NCBI GenBank assembly: GCA_934045905.1
Contig: OW203768.1
Coordinates: forward strand, 36,423,060-36,487,059
Length of the DNA stretch: 64,000 bases
Direction: 5' to 3'
From: Leuctra nigra
Taxonomy: Eukaryota > Arthropoda > Insecta > Plecoptera > Leuctridae
This document shows, in pieces, positions 31,788 through 43,555 of the stretch. Each line of letters opens with the position of its first letter. Position 1 is the first letter of the stretch. Under the pieces are notes generated by a model. That model did not search any database, had not been told where the DNA came from, and saw nothing but the letters and a program-made list of their open reading frames with translations. Made by a program: the position numbers and the translations under genes.

Positions 31788-34700
31788 CAGTGGCTTCGGA
31801 AGTCTATTTTCTTAGGGGGGGCACATTTTGCTTGGGATCTAGGTAGGTTAGGAACTAAATTGTAAGAGAACACATAATTCAGTAAATGACGATGTGTGTG
31901 GGGAACACGATTGCGAAGAGAAACAATGGGGGGCTGGGGGGAAGGCCCCCCAGCACCATGCGGGTCCGGGGCGCATAGCCCCGGAAAAATTTTGAATTTC
32001 AGGAATGCATTTGGAGCGTTTCTACATGATTTCACACTTTTTAAACCTATCTTTATCTAAATTATATGCACTTGAAAAGTGATTAGTTTTGGATGATATC
32101 TCCGCATTTATTCACATTCACAATAGGTCCAATTTGAAATGCATTATGAATTTCAGACATTTTTAGACATAGACATAGACATAGACATCTTAGACATTAC
32201 ACATTAAAATGCCGCGCAGCGGATTTTTTTGAATTTCGAATGATTATGGTGCATTTATTTTAATTGTAAGAAAACAAAAGTTAATCATTCACTCTTAAGA
32301 GTCGACAGGACTCGCAGAAAATTTAGAAACGATGATTATGGCTTATGCCGTGTATAACATATATAAAATAGTAATATTCTCATGTCCCGTATACAAACAA
32401 ACAGTCGAGCTTGGTCGAGCTCGACATGAAATCAAAACATCTCATAAATCGCCTCCAGTTCTGTAAACAACACCACTTGTGAGTCTTGAATGACTGTTGC
32501 CTTTTAAACTTCCGAGAATATGGTCCAGAAAAATAATGCAATATTGATAAGTTCATGGAGTGTAATACATATTTTAATTCGACTATTTATGTGCTAGGTG
32601 ATTTTTATTTCAATGCTGCTTACAAATATATAGTTTTTATTATTTGCGATCTTAAATTATCAAATGTATTGATATCAAATTATCTTTATAATTGCCTAGT
32701 CATTAATGTATAATTGCGAATTTTAAAGTATAATTGTGTTGCCTTACGTGAGAGACTTTTCGTTCCAATCAAAGATAGGTAAGTTGACCAACACTATGAA
32801 AACAGTGTAATTTATTGCTCGCAAGTGCTCGCAATATTGTTTGATTGTTGCTGATTGTTGTGTATTTACATGTACTTTTGTATACTGTATTACCTTTTGT
32901 AAAAAAAAATAATACTGAAACTAAAACTGAAGGAGCAGTTTTTTTAGCCGTAATTTCTAATATCAACCAAAACAACGTTTCTTGAGAATAACTGACAGAC
33001 AATTAGATTTTGAATAAATTATGATACTGTTTATTACAAAATACAGTTATACGGTATACGTGGTAGGTATTCATATAACAATATATCACAAAAAATAAAC
33101 AATATAGCTGTGTTTAATAGTACATTAATTTCTTCATCAAAATATTTTCTCAAATAATTGTTTGAACGATCGATAGGGAAACTATTTGGATTCGAAAGCA
33201 TTGTTATGTTAAAAACTGGATAAGAAAGGAGGCTGGGCTTTACGTACATACAGCTTTTATCCAGAAGTAAGTGTTCACTAATTTACTGTGTAAACGCGAA
33301 CATAATTTTTATAAGCTGTCGATATAATTACCTACTAATAAGCACTTTTAATAATTGATGGCTTTTGCAATTCGAAGTTTTTCACTGAATTTATAAAAAA
33401 TTAGATTTCAAAATAACAACATCTTTGTTGGCTAAAACAAACTTTTTGCACTCAAAAATGCAAGTTTTTATACATACAAATGTGAAATTTTATTCAGTGG
33501 ACATTTTGGCGGGAAAAGGGTATTCCTATCGCGTGATGACATTTTTACCATCCAACAATGAGGTTGCCATGGACATGCCTCTTCTTCTTACCTTTACGTT
33601 TCCCCTTATTACCGCCCATCCTTTATAATACCAATATTCAGAAAACAATAGTCACTGTACCAGAGTAAACATACTGACTGAATTTAGATATTCTGCTAGA
33701 CGACCTGACCACTCTTGGAACACTGAATCTCACTGACTCTACGCAGTGTTGTAAAATAAAATCCAAATCTGCATAAACACATTACGCAATTTGTCTAAAT
33801 TGGGTTCATTCTTGCTACTCGAGAGAAATAGAATTCCGATGACTCTGTTCTCTTGAGTTGAAACTAAATTAATTTCTTTGGCTGCATCAAATCGTCGATT
33901 TCAACTCGTGCCGAACCTTAATAAAAATATTTAGTTTTGCGTAGTACTTTTTATGAATCACCTGTCGATCCCTGGTCAATAAGGTGACCCTCGTCTAATG
34001 ATGTAAAATCATTTTGATTTTGCAGCGTAAGGCTGCAATCACACGGGGCGTTTTTTCCCGCTCTGTCGCGCGGTTTTTCGCCCTGGGGAGTTTTACACGC
34101 GCGTCTTTTGCTCGTCCCGTGTGTTCGCTCCCGTAAGACTCAATGGTATACCTATCTGCTCGGCGTCTCGACGGCGTGCAAAATGCCGCATCTATGGGCA
34201 TGAAATGCCTTTTACTTGCTTTACAACAAAACAATGAATAAATAAACAAGGTTTTGAGTGTGTTCATAAAAAAATATATTACTCTAAATCATTACAATAC
34301 TAATTAAATAATCAATTAATTCCCTAATTATAATGTTTTAATAATTAAAAATAAATGTGCATCTAAGCAGCATTGGCAATCGAGATCGAAGTCAGTGAAC
34401 AGTAAAAACATCTGGGAGCTATTAGTACGTCAGTCACGTCTCATTTTGTCGACTTCGACATTTGTTTATATTTAGTACTACGTGATGTTTGTTAAATTCG
34501 TTCGTGTGTTGCGGGTTTGCATACCATCTGCATTAGTAACTGAGAATAATTCGAACTAGAGAGCCTGATGACATTGGATAAAACTCACAAAACCATAAAA
34601 AGGCGGCCCCTACTTTTTTCTTTATTGCTTGACCTTTTGTTTTCAAAATTTTACAGCATAGAGATAAAGAGTAAATCTGTGCCTCTAGTGCTCCAAAAAA

Positions 34701-35256
34701 ATTTAAAAAAATGTTTTTACGCGTGTTGAGGAGGTGCCAATATGGGCAATATATGGGTCCTTTTGGCACCTCTGCCCTGAAAATACTAAACAAAAAATAA
34801 CACTTTTGGCGCACTAGAGGCACAGATTTATTATTTATCTATAATCTGTGAAATTTTGAAGACAATCGGTAAAGCCGCTTAGAAAAAAGTAGGGGCCGCC
34901 TTTTTGTGCTTCATAAAACATGGATTTCATCAAGTATCGTAGACTCATAAGGAATGTTCATATAAATAAACCCCGCAGCGATTTACTCAAATTTTAATAT
35001 GTACTCTAGGCAGTAAATGATTTTGGTGTAAAATAACAAAATCAATTGAATTCCGTCAGAAGACTTTCACATGACAATGCCGCAAACAATGCCTAACAAT
35101 GCCGCGCAGCGAATTTTTTTGAAATTCAGCCCTAATCGAGTAATTTTTTAAAGATATAATGCGTTACCAGGGGGGGCAGATTGATACTCTTGCCCCCCCT
35201 TCAGACGTCTAGGGGGGGCACGTGCCCCTGCTGCCCCCCCGGTTCCGACGCCACTG
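31788..35256. mobile_element. hAT-like element, 3.47 kb, no transposase recognised
   Basis: Terminal inverted repeats cagtggcttcggaa (31788) and ttccgacgccactg (to 35256) match at 13 of 14. Flanking 8-mers ggaggcag (31780-31787) and ggagggag (35257-35264) match at 7 of 8, as expected for a hAT target duplication. C- and G-rich runs lie just inside both ends, and 'aatgccgcgcagcg' occurs subterminally at both sides (near 32207 and 35098). The interior is AT-rich and non-coding apart from a nested MITE at 34597. Confidence 0.7.
34597..34905. mobile_element. 309-bp MITE (aaaaaggcggcccctac ends)
   Basis: Inverted ends aaaaaggcggcccctacttt and the reverse at 34884-34905. Inner parts are also partly inverted (gaggcacagattt, ggcacctctgccctg). 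It is the uninterrupted counterpart of the copy at 49725-51902 and provides the empty site for the Helitron inserted there. Confidence 0.82.
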
Positions 35257-35617
35257 GGAGGGAGGCATAAGGGAACATTTCTATCCACACTGTAATATTG
35301 TTACCTTTTGATATTGGACCTTATTTCCAATACGTCTATCATTTGATATCTAGTGGAGCGGTCGCTCCACGCCAGCCAAGTCGTACGGCGCGCGCGCACA
35401 CACTCATTTAAAAAGGCTGGAGCAAACCCACTTTTACTGTAAGCATCAAAGTGGCATTTTCGGCCTACTGGATCTTAAAATTGGAAAATCTCACATTGTT
35501 GCGATATATCTTAATTTCGAGCTATGGCCCACCCTACAACATATACCAAATTTGGGAACAATAGGTTACGCCCTTTGCGCGCTAGAGGGCCGTGAAAAAG
35601 TGTTTTAGGGCGGTTTT

Positions 35618-35650
35618 CATAATAATAATAATAATAATAATAATAATCTC

Positions 35651-35686
<36 letters not shown>

Positions 35687-35688
35687 CT
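35618..35688. repeat. (AAT)n and (AGT)n microsatellites
   Basis: A run of aat/ata triplets at 35620-35648 followed by about eleven agt triplets to 35686. The related copy F has only a short att run at the equivalent place. Confidence 0.95.
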
Positions 35689-36828
35689 CCTGGAATTCAA
35701 ATCCGGTAAACAGGCCACAGCCTAAACGGCTGAACCGATTGATCCCACATTTTTACCACGTGTGCACTTTTGGCGTCTGATTTAACCTTCACCCCATGAA
35801 TTTTTTGTGCCGCCATTTTGAAACCGGAAGTGACGTCATATCTCGTCAACGGCTGGACCGATTGGAACGAAAATTGCGCCAAACATCGCGCCGGTCATCT
35901 ATATGCATGATAAGTAGCAAAAGAGTAAACATTATGTTAAAGAAACCGGAAATGACGTAATGAAATTTGAAATACATCGATTGGCTTTTTGGCAACAAAG
36001 GTTGATCCGATTATTTTGATATTTATGTAACGTATGTACTTTTGACGTCTCATGTGACTTGTTATAAAACCAACCGGAAGCCGCCATTTTGAAACAGGAA
36101 GTGACATCATATCTCAATAATGGCTAATTAGATTTCAACGAAACCAGCGCAAAACAATTTAGACGGTCAACTTGATGTATTATCATCAATAATATTTGCA
36201 GTTTTCCATACCTAAACCGGAAATGACGTCACACATTTTTATAAACTCACAAATTTTTATTTTGATGCAATAAATATACTATTTGAGACAGCTTATAAAA
36301 TTGTAATCATGTTTAAAATATACTTCAAGGGGTCAGAGATTTAAGCCGCCATTTTTAAACCGGAAGTAACGTCATATCTCAAAAACTGGTAGACAAATCG
36401 GTATGAAACTAGCGCCAAACGATTCGGTAGGCCATCTCTATGGAATATGAACAGTACAAATAGAATTTTGCTATTTATGAGACCGGAAATGACGTCATTC
36501 AAATGTATAAATTATTATAATTCCCTCCTATACAATAAATACATATTCAGAAAGCTTAAAATGATACACATCATTTATAGAAATAAATTCTATGTGGCAT
36601 TGCAGAAAGTTCAGCAGCCATTTTGAAAACCGAAGTGTTGCCATATCTCGGAACTGGGTTGACTGATTGGAATGAAACCTTTGCTATTCTTCGTGAAAGA
36701 TCATTTAAAGCAATTATTTAGGACCATACGCTGCTATTCATTAGTGGTAACCAAATTGTAAAGGGTGATGATTTTTTAAAAGAATTTAGTAATTGTTCAT
36801 TTCATATGTGTCACAAGTTGTTAGAATC

Positions 36829-37226
36829 CCCATAAAAAAACACTTCGTGTAAAAATACCAGCCAAGTCTCTTCTACTAAAAAAAATATATGAAATCTAAA
36901 AATTCTGCACTTAAAAGTAATGATATCAAAAAATATGCCAAGTCAAAACTTTATTTGAAAATCAAAAAATACTTGGCGCATCGATTTTTTAGGGCATTTT
37001 AGGTATACTATATGTTTGTATATTTTATGTATATTTCATATCTGGCCTATACTTCTAAGCTATTAATATACACGATGCGCCAAGTATTTTTTGATTTTCA
37101 AATAAAGTTTTGACTTGGCATATTTTTTGATATCATTACTTTTCAGTGCAGAATTTTTAGATTTCATATATTTTTTTTAGTAGAAGAGACTTGGCTGGTA
37201 TTTTTACACGAAGTGTTTTTTTATGG
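36829..37226. repeat. ~400-bp palindrome at the 3' side of Helitron-1 copy G
   Basis: Left arm begins ccataaaaaaacacttcgtg; the right arm is its inverse, ending cacgaagtgttttttt atgg. Arms of about 150 bp include ccaagtctctt, aatctaaaaattctgcact and caaaaaatacttggcgcatc. The same palindrome occurs at 38917-39320, 58323-58716 and, truncated, at 62496-62788. Confidence 0.92.
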
Positions 37227-37239
37227 TAACTATTAACAA

Positions 37240-38916
37240 GGATCAATCGAGGACCGGCGTGTCTATTCACACGGCGGCCGTGCCCGCAAGGGGTTCAAAT
37301 TCTATTTACACCAGAAGTTCGCCGTGTAGCCAAGAAGGCGTATACTATTTACACCAGAGTTCGCCGTGCGCGCAAAAAGGCGTATGCTATTTACACCAGA
37401 GTAAAACCGTGTGTGGAAACGGCCTTCTATTATGAACACGACACGGTAGTAGACCGTGCAAGTGAGCTGCGAACACATTAGCTAGATACCTAGTTCAAAT
37501 TCTAGAGTGACACCATATAGCAACTTAAGTAGACATCTAACGCAACAATTCCTCAGTGGCAACAATAGCCGGTTGGTTAGCCCATTGCCTTAGGGCGCAG
37601 ACGATCGGGATTCGATTCCCCGTCAGGGATTATCTTTTTTACTTCTGTAATTAACTTTATTACAATCATTTGACATGTATTTTATTGTTTAATATAAGAT
37701 TAAATGCGTCATACAATTATAATAGTAGTTTTCACTACGTAAAACATTGCCTTCTAGCGTTCACGGTCTAGTCACGGCGGCTGTTTGCGCAAGGGGTTCA
37801 AATTCTATTGCCACCAGAGTACACCAGAGTTCACTCCAAGATGGCCGTCCTCTGAACAGCTGTTTTCTGGAGCCTATTTAGACTTTTTATACTAATGCAG
37901 AAGGATCGTGACGTTTTGAAAAGTGTAGGAACTGAACAATAATAATTACAATTAGGTCAGGAATTGTACGTCACGACCTCAAACTTCGATCTAAACGCAT
38001 CTGTGCAGCTAAATGACTTCACTTACGCCCACGGTTTTACTTCTGGTGTAAATAGAATAGGAATCCATAGGAACACGGCAGCCGTTTGCGCAAGGGGTTC
38101 AAAATCTATTGCCACCAGAGTACACCAGAGTTCACTCCAAGATGGCCGTCCTCTTAACAGCTGTTTTCCGGAGCCTATTTAGACTTTTTATACTAATGCA
38201 GAAGGATCGTGACGTTTTGAAAAGTGTAGGAACTGAACAATAATAATTACAATTAGGTCAGGAATTGTACGTCACGACCTCAAACTTCGATCTAAACGCA
38301 TCTGTGCAGCTAAATGACTTCACTTACGCGCACGGTTTTACTTCTGGTGTAAGGTTCAAAATCTATTGCCACCAGAGTACACCAGAGTTCACTCCAAGAT
38401 GGCCGTCCTCTTAACAGCTGTTTTCCGGAGCCTATTTAGACTTTTTATACTAATGCAGAAGGATCGTGACGTTTTGAAAAGTGTAGGAACTGAACAATAA
38501 TAATTACAATTAGGTCAGGAATTGTACGTCACGACCTCAAACTTCGATCTAAACGCATCTGTGCAGCTAAATGACTTCACTTACGCGCACGGTTTTACTT
38601 CTGGTGCAAATAGAATAGGAATCCATAGGAACACGGCAGCCGTTTGCGCAAGGGGTTCAAAATCTATTGCCACCAGAGTACACCAGAGTTCACTCCAAGA
38701 TGGCCGTCCTCTTAACAGCTGTTTTCCGGAGACTATTTAGACTTTTTATACTAATGCAGAAGGATCGTGACGTTTTGAAAAGTGTAGGAACTGAACAATA
38801 ATAATTACAATTAGGTCAGGAATTGTACGTCACGACCTCAAACTTCGATCTAAACGCATCTGTGCAGCTAAATGACTTCACTTACGCGCACGGTTTTACT
38901 TCTGGTGTAAATAGAA
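37240..38916 (+). repeat. Left arm of inverted 300-bp satellite array
   Basis: Short degenerate units (caaggggttcaaattctatt, tttacaccagagttcgccgt) come first. About 3.6 copies of a 300-bp unit follow; the gactttttatactaatgcag motif recurs at 37881, 38182, 38439 and 38740, spacing 301, 257 and 301. The short unit lacks about 44 bp. The same units return inverted at 46970-47850. Confidence 0.9.
37558..37632 (+). repeat. tRNA-like (SINE head) segment
   Basis: Contains an A-box-like agccggttggttagccc and a B box gggattcgattcccc in tRNA spacing. The arms do not form a complete modern tRNA. A related repeat context (..ctagtgaaaccatattgcaact / ..ctagagtgacaccatatagc) recurs near 46280, also followed by a tRNA-like segment. 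Confidence 0.5.
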
Positions 38917-39320
38917 CCCCATAAAAAACACTTCGTGTAAAAATACCAGCCAAGTCTCTTCAACTAAAAAAAAATATATGAAATCTAAAAATTCTGCACT
39001 GAAAAGTATTGATATCAAAAAATTTGCCAAGTCAAAACTTTATTTGAAAATCAAAAAATACTTGGCGCATCGTGTATATAAATAGCTTAGAAGTATAGGC
39101 CAGATATAAAATATACATCAAATATACATATACATATAGTATACCTATAATTCTCAAAAAAATCGATACGCCAAGTATTTTTTGATTTTCAAATAAAGTT
39201 TTGACTTGGTGCAATTTTTTGATATCAATACTTTTCAGTGCAGAATTTTTAGATTTCATATATTTTTTTTTAGTTGAAGAGACTTGACTGGTATTTTTAC
39301 ACGAAGTGTTTTTTATGGGG
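38917..39320. repeat. 404-bp palindrome of Helitron-1 copy F
   Basis: Arms are near-perfect inverted copies from ccccataaaaaacacttcg to its inverse ending ttttatgggg. The centre contains agaagtataggccagatata. Confidence 0.93.
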
Positions 39321-39526
39321 ATATCACTCCTTTTTTTAGTTTATTATTTACAACTTGTGACGCATATGAAATAAACAATTACTAAATTCTTTTAAAAAAA
39401 TCGCCATTTACGATTTGGTTACTACTAATGAAAATCTGTTGTATATTCATGTATAGTATTTCGTGAAGAATAGCAAAGGTTTCATTCCAATCGGCCAACC
39501 CAGTTCCGAGATATGGCATATAACAC

Positions 39527-40770
39527 TGTAACAAGTTGGCCTATCTAGGTTAGAAAATTAACTTTAAAAATAATAATGTTTGCTTGAAATAGGTTTAAAG
39601 AATGAACAAGCTTGTAGCATGGCATTCTTAGAGTCAAGGTTAACTGAACACAAAGTAATTAATTAGAATCATTATGTAAACTTACAATCTTTAAAATTCA
39701 ACAGCAATCAAAATATAGACAAAAATATAACAAGCAATCAAATAAGTTTAACAATGTGCAATTATATCAAGAAAGTGAGTGAATCCATATAAAAAGTATG
39801 TGACCTTACCTAAATTGTGATGTCACCACGTAATAACAAGTGAACCAGTCATTGTGATAACGCTACAAAACCAGTCAGCCAGACTAGTTTTCAGTGATTC
39901 CAGGAAAAGCATGGGCCTACGTGCAGAAAGAAAGTCGTTTCGCGGGCTTTAGAAATGACAGAATGCCTAAAAATAGCTACCACGTGTACGAAACCAACCA
40001 ATCAGATTCTTTGGAGGGAAAACGATGTCAGAGGGTATAAAACGTCAGGCTACCAGCCAAACTTCATCAGTCGGAGTTTTCTCAGAGCAGTGAGACCTGC
40101 CTCGCGAACCGTGAAGCCTTGTGCACGCAACATAGTATAATTTCAGCGAGACAGTGCCGATGTGATCGAAGGTAAACATTAAAATAACATTTTTGTATAA
40201 ACGTCAACCCAGTAAATTCAAACTTCAAGCCTAATGCTGAGGCAAATAATATCGCATTAAGACAATTTCAAGTTACAAGTGATCAACTGAACAGTTTCAA
40301 CATTAAAGTCAGTAAATGTTAAAGTATAAAAGTTAGTGAATTGCAACTCCGGGAGAAACCGACGAGTCTGCAGCCACGAACGTCATCAGCCTGAGCCAAC
40401 TTGATCCAGCTGCTCGAGGAGGTCACTCCTTGTGCACGGACTGCTGGACGTCCTGGTAACCAAGGGGTTATTAGACAACATCATCGCATCGCAGCTGAAG
40501 GAGGTGACATATCCAGTCATTTCATTCTGCTGGTGGACTGGAGTTCACGGGACACACTACGCAAGAGTCAACGCCATCCACTTGTTTACGCGGAAGTAAA
40601 CAAACCAGACGACATCATCACTACTGCCGACGTATCGAACGTAATATTGTTTTCATAATTTTTGATTGCTCTTTTCACATCAATGAACATTTATTTTCTC
40701 TGTAATAAACAAATTATAATATTGCTGATTCTTTGTGTTCTACCCTCTGAGCCAAATCCCGCAGGTTTCA
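39527..40770 (+). repeat. 5' LTR (1244 bp)
   Basis: Contains the promoter (TATAAAA, 40036) and the polyadenylation signal AATAAA (40704-40709), giving U3-R-U5 order. R would run from about 40069 to a point shortly after 40720. Two small frames (61 and 85 codons) are present in both LTRs and show no protein features. Confidence 0.93.
40036..40071 (+). promoter_or_regulatory. LTR core promoter: TATA box and initiator
   Basis: TATAAAA at 40036-40042 and an insect-type initiator TCAGT at 40067-40071 (A at 40069); the alternative A at 40066 would be exactly 30 bp from the TATA start. The same promoter is in the 3' LTR, 4029 bp on. Confidence 0.7.
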
Positions 40771-40771
40771 G

Positions 40772-40796
40772 TGGCGCTCAACGTGTGGGGCTCGAA
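40772..40796 (+). other. Primer-binding site, tRNA-Lys(CUU)-like
   Basis: One base after the LTR end the sequence tggcgctcaacgtg then tggggctcgaa follows. Compared with the complement of the insect tRNA-Lys(CUU) 3' end (tggcgcccaacgtggggctc) it has one substitution and a 2-nt insertion. The match extends well beyond the usual 18 nt. Confidence 0.7.
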
Positions 40797-40997
40797 TAAC
40801 ATTCCTGGGAGCAATTGTTTTGAAAGAAATAATTGTTTTCTTGATTGTGAAAGAGTACTCAGTTGTTCTGAAACTTGTGGACACAGGCATTGCGTAAAAT
40901 TTTCAAGTATTTGGAAATTTTACATAGAATCAACCCGTTAACGTAAAGATAAAGCCAACTGTAGATTTGTTCATGTTAGTTCATTACATCTGTTACG

Positions 40998-41246
40998 ATG
41001 GCAGATCGAGATGCAAGTTTATCGTCAACAGTGAATTTAGATACTGTAGAGGGGGCAGAGCTTAGTGAATCAGAGGTCACGAGTATTCAGGTGATAGAGG
41101 GGGGCAGAAACATCAACTGTGTAGTTAATTGTCATGGGAACAAGTTTGTTGTTATTGATAGCGTGGGAACCAGATTAGGCATCGACAGAAATGACCTAAC
41201 CCAGTCGCTGATGATTGTTGACGGAAGTCGTCTGAAGAAGATGTAA
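40998..41246 (+). CDS. LTR element ORF-a, 82 residues, unrecognised
   Basis: Begins with ATG (tacgATGgca) about 225 bp after the primer-binding site. The product starts MADRDASLSSTVNLDTVEG; it is acidic in the first half, with a hydrophobic centre (NCVVNCHGNKFVVIDSVG) and a basic end (GSRLKKM). No Cys-His knuckle, no catalytic motif. It is in the same frame as ORF-b, separated by two in-frame stops over 42 nt. Position suggests a gag-like or leader protein, but this is a guess. Confidence 0.6.
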   Translation: MADRDASLSSTVNLDTVEGAELSESEVTSIQVIEGGRNINCVVNCHGNKFVVIDSVGTRLGIDRNDLTQSLMIVDGSRLKKM

Positions 41247-41288
41247 AGATTCAGAAAATTGAAGAATAAGTCGTAAAGAACTTTTACG

Positions 41289-43160
41289 ATGGATGAAAAA
41301 GATGAAGAATATTGGAAATCCTGGGTCGAGCTAAATAAGAAAGAATATGAAGAACAAGAAGAAAATAGAAGTGTCAAATTAGAATTCTGCGAGTTTAGTA
41401 ATCGGGATTTATACCATTTAATGAGAACAGAACGAATTGATGAATTGTCAAGAAGAATCTATATAGAATTTGAAAGAAGAAGAGAAGAAAAATGGACGAT
41501 GAAAGAATTTGCTACATTGGATGAGGAAGAGTTGATGAGTATTTGTCACGACAGGACAGAAGAAAATGCGCAGATTAGTAAAAGGGCAAGGGCAGAATTA
41601 CTTAGGAGATACGACAAAGAAGACGAAAATTGGAGAAGATATAGGGAATACAAATATGAAGCAGAGGAAACGTATCCCAAGCAAAGTTCCGAATATGATG
41701 ACCACGTGTACGGAGCAGAATATTATGATGATTATGCAGATTCGGAAAGTGAAGATTTGAAGCAATTGTGGCATTGGGAACGCGTAAATCTCATAGAATA
41801 CGTCCGTGAAGTTTCAAGAAAATGGAAGGATGAACTGGAGAAAGACGCTGCATTCGAAGCAGATGTTTCAACGAGAGAAGAAGAAGAAGAAGTTGTCTGC
41901 AATAGGTTGCAATCAGATGTGAATTCTGAGCAGAGCTGTGAGCAGCCTGACAAAGTTGAAGAAAGTTTTTATGAGGTTACAACGCCGCAAGAAGATGTTC
42001 AAGATTTTTGTCTGCCCAAGACACAGAAGAAGGAAGAAGAAGAAACGAAGATTCAGAGTCAGAATCGTGTTGAAATCGCCGATATTTCAGTACAAGAGAA
42101 AATTGAAGAAGATGCCGAGATTATACTTCCACAAGATAATTTCGAAGAAACCAGTGAACAATTTGAAGTTGAGAAAGTTGAGTTGCAGAACAACGACGTC
42201 ATCACGAAAGAGCAAGAAGATTTAGACCAGCTGAAGACATGTGAAGTTGTCATTGAAGGTGTTAAAGAAGACGCTGTAAAGAAAGCAGAGAGTCAAGAAA
42301 ACGAATCGTTCGAAGATGAAGTCATTCCAGAATGTTTGGTACAGGGAGTTGCAGAGGAAACCGTGAACAATTCACGAGATGAAAATGAAGAATTTGAGGT
42401 GACTAGACAAGCCTTGGTCAATATTGAGTTTGACGGCGATGAAATGGAGACTGTTTGTTGTGTGGAGGATCTGAACTGTAATGTTGTTGTTGAATTGAAT
42501 TTGGAGGAGGAAGAATTTGTTGATTTCAGACGCAAAGGTCGTACTGAAGATGTGAAGATTATTGAGAATCTTGAAGATATTGAAGAGATTATTGAGATTA
42601 TTGAGATGGTTACTGAAACCATAGTTATTGAAGAAAAAGCAGCAGATCAAGAACAATTAGTTAAATCCGAGTCTAGTTTTGTCCAAGAATTTGAGAAGAG
42701 CGAAAATTACAACTTTTGTGCGGAGCTTAGTTCGATTCCAGCCGCAAGTATTACTGAACGAGTGAATGACGAGTTATTAATAACATTGAACGACGAGTTG
42801 ACCGAAACCAGCTATGAAGAGAAAATACAACCCTTCGATTACGTATCAAACATGGAAATGCTCGAAGAAATTGCATACGAAGAAATGATGAAGATTACAT
42901 GTCCGTTGATGCAAGAATCTCTACAAATTGAAGATAAAGACTTTCAAGACGAAGAAAGTAACGAAGAAACTGAAACAGTAGTCAAGAAAGAAAATGAAAC
43001 TTATACATCGACCACTGCAAGGAATAAGGGTGAAGAATTCTTCTGGACACACCTAGTTGAGGTAATTTCAATAGGGCCAACGCAAGATGTTCACGAAGAT
43101 GCAGAAGTTTCATTCCCATATGATCGTGGACGGAAGAAATATAATACATCGATCAGCTGA
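41289..43160 (+). CDS. LTR element ORF-b, 623-residue acidic protein, unrecognised
   Basis: One intact frame fills most of the interior. The first ~180 residues are charged and probably helical (DEEYWKSWVELNKKEYEEQE, LYHLMRTERIDELSRRIY, KRARAELLRRYDKEDENWRR), with a Tyr/Asp-rich patch near residue 145. The remainder is very Glu-rich with many Val/Ile-Glu repeats (EIIEIIEMVTETIVIEE) and looks disordered or coiled-coil. There is no CCHC finger, DTG, RT or integrase motif and no signal peptide. It could be a diverged Gag-like structural protein or a captured host gene. Conservation of a long frame within a non-autonomous element suggests it was recently translated or acquired. Function unknown. 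Confidence 0.75.
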   Translation: MDEKDEEYWKSWVELNKKEYEEQEENRSVKLEFCEFSNRDLYHLMRTERIDELSRRIYIEFERRREEKWTMKEFATLDEEELMSICHDRTEENAQISKRARAELLRRYDKEDENWRRYREYKYEAEETYPKQSSEYDDHVYGAEYYDDYADSESEDLKQLWHWERVNLIEYVREVSRKWKDELEKDAAFEADVSTREEEEEVVCNRLQSDVNSEQSCEQPDKVEESFYEVTTPQEDVQDFCLPKTQKKEEEETKIQSQNRVEIADISVQEKIEEDAEIILPQDNFEETSEQFEVEKVELQNNDVITKEQEDLDQLKTCEVVIEGVKEDAVKKAESQENESFEDEVIPECLVQGVAEETVNNSRDENEEFEVTRQALVNIEFDGDEMETVCCVEDLNCNVVVELNLEEEEFVDFRRKGRTEDVKIIENLEDIEEIIEIIEMVTETIVIEEKAADQEQLVKSESSFVQEFEKSENYNFCAELSSIPAASITERVNDELLITLNDELTETSYEEKIQPFDYVSNMEMLEEIAYEEMMKITCPLMQESLQIEDKDFQDEESNEETETVVKKENETYTSTTARNKGEEFFWTHLVEVISIGPTQDVHEDAEVSFPYDRGRKKYNTSIS

Positions 43161-43555
43161 TTCTCACAGTGACAACAACAGCAATGTTATGTTGATGTTA
43201 TGGTCGAAGTATGATGACCCAGCAAAAGTAGGTCACTAGGCCAATAACGGGATTGTGATAAGAGAGAGAGTTGAGTCGAGCATCGTTTCCGGGAAGTAGG
43301 ATGAGGTTTGTTTTTGTTTTGGTAGATGGAGGGGTGAGTTCATTCATTCAGGTTTAGATTAGACAGCTGTAAGGGGAAATAAACTTGCATCTGTTGAAGG
43401 AAACTTTTTGTTTGTCAAAAGGAAGAGATTATTCCTGCTAGATAGTCCAGTCTCTATGTGAATCCTTGTTTTATCACCATTTTCTCATTCAAAATTTCAA
43501 TGTGTTTCAAATTTGACTTCAGTCAAAAGGTGAACAACAAGAATTCAGGGGGCTC

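Larger units (their letters stand above)
35349..37226 (+). mobile_element. Helitron-1 copy G (non-autonomous, 1.88 kb)
   Basis: Begins tctagtggagcggtcgctcc (5' TC plus perfect hairpin) after host A. It continues with an acttttactgtaagc segment, microsatellites and degenerate CRE/ETS/YY1-type units (cgccattttgaaaccggaag, gtgacgtcata). It ends in a ~400-bp palindrome finishing ttatgg before host T. It encodes no protein. The A^T target without duplication and the 5' TC fit Helitrons; the 3' end is not the usual CTRR. Confidence 0.72.

Noticed and set aside
35349..37226. Crypton, Polinton or ordinary TIR transposon instead of a Helitron
   Set aside because: Ends are not inverted copies of each other, no target duplication is found, and paralogous empty sites show A^T insertion.
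37964..38740. Repeated 72-codon ORFs (and inverted ones near 47.3 kb)
   Set aside because: They follow the 300-bp satellite unit and have no protein features.
39955..40658. Two ORFs (61 and 85 codons) present identically at 39955 and 43984
   Set aside because: They lie within the LTRs and are identical only because the LTRs are; no protein motifs.
41289..43160. ORF-b as a standard Gag or Env protein
   Set aside because: No CCHC knuckle, major homology region, signal peptide or membrane segment is visible, so I left it unassigned.
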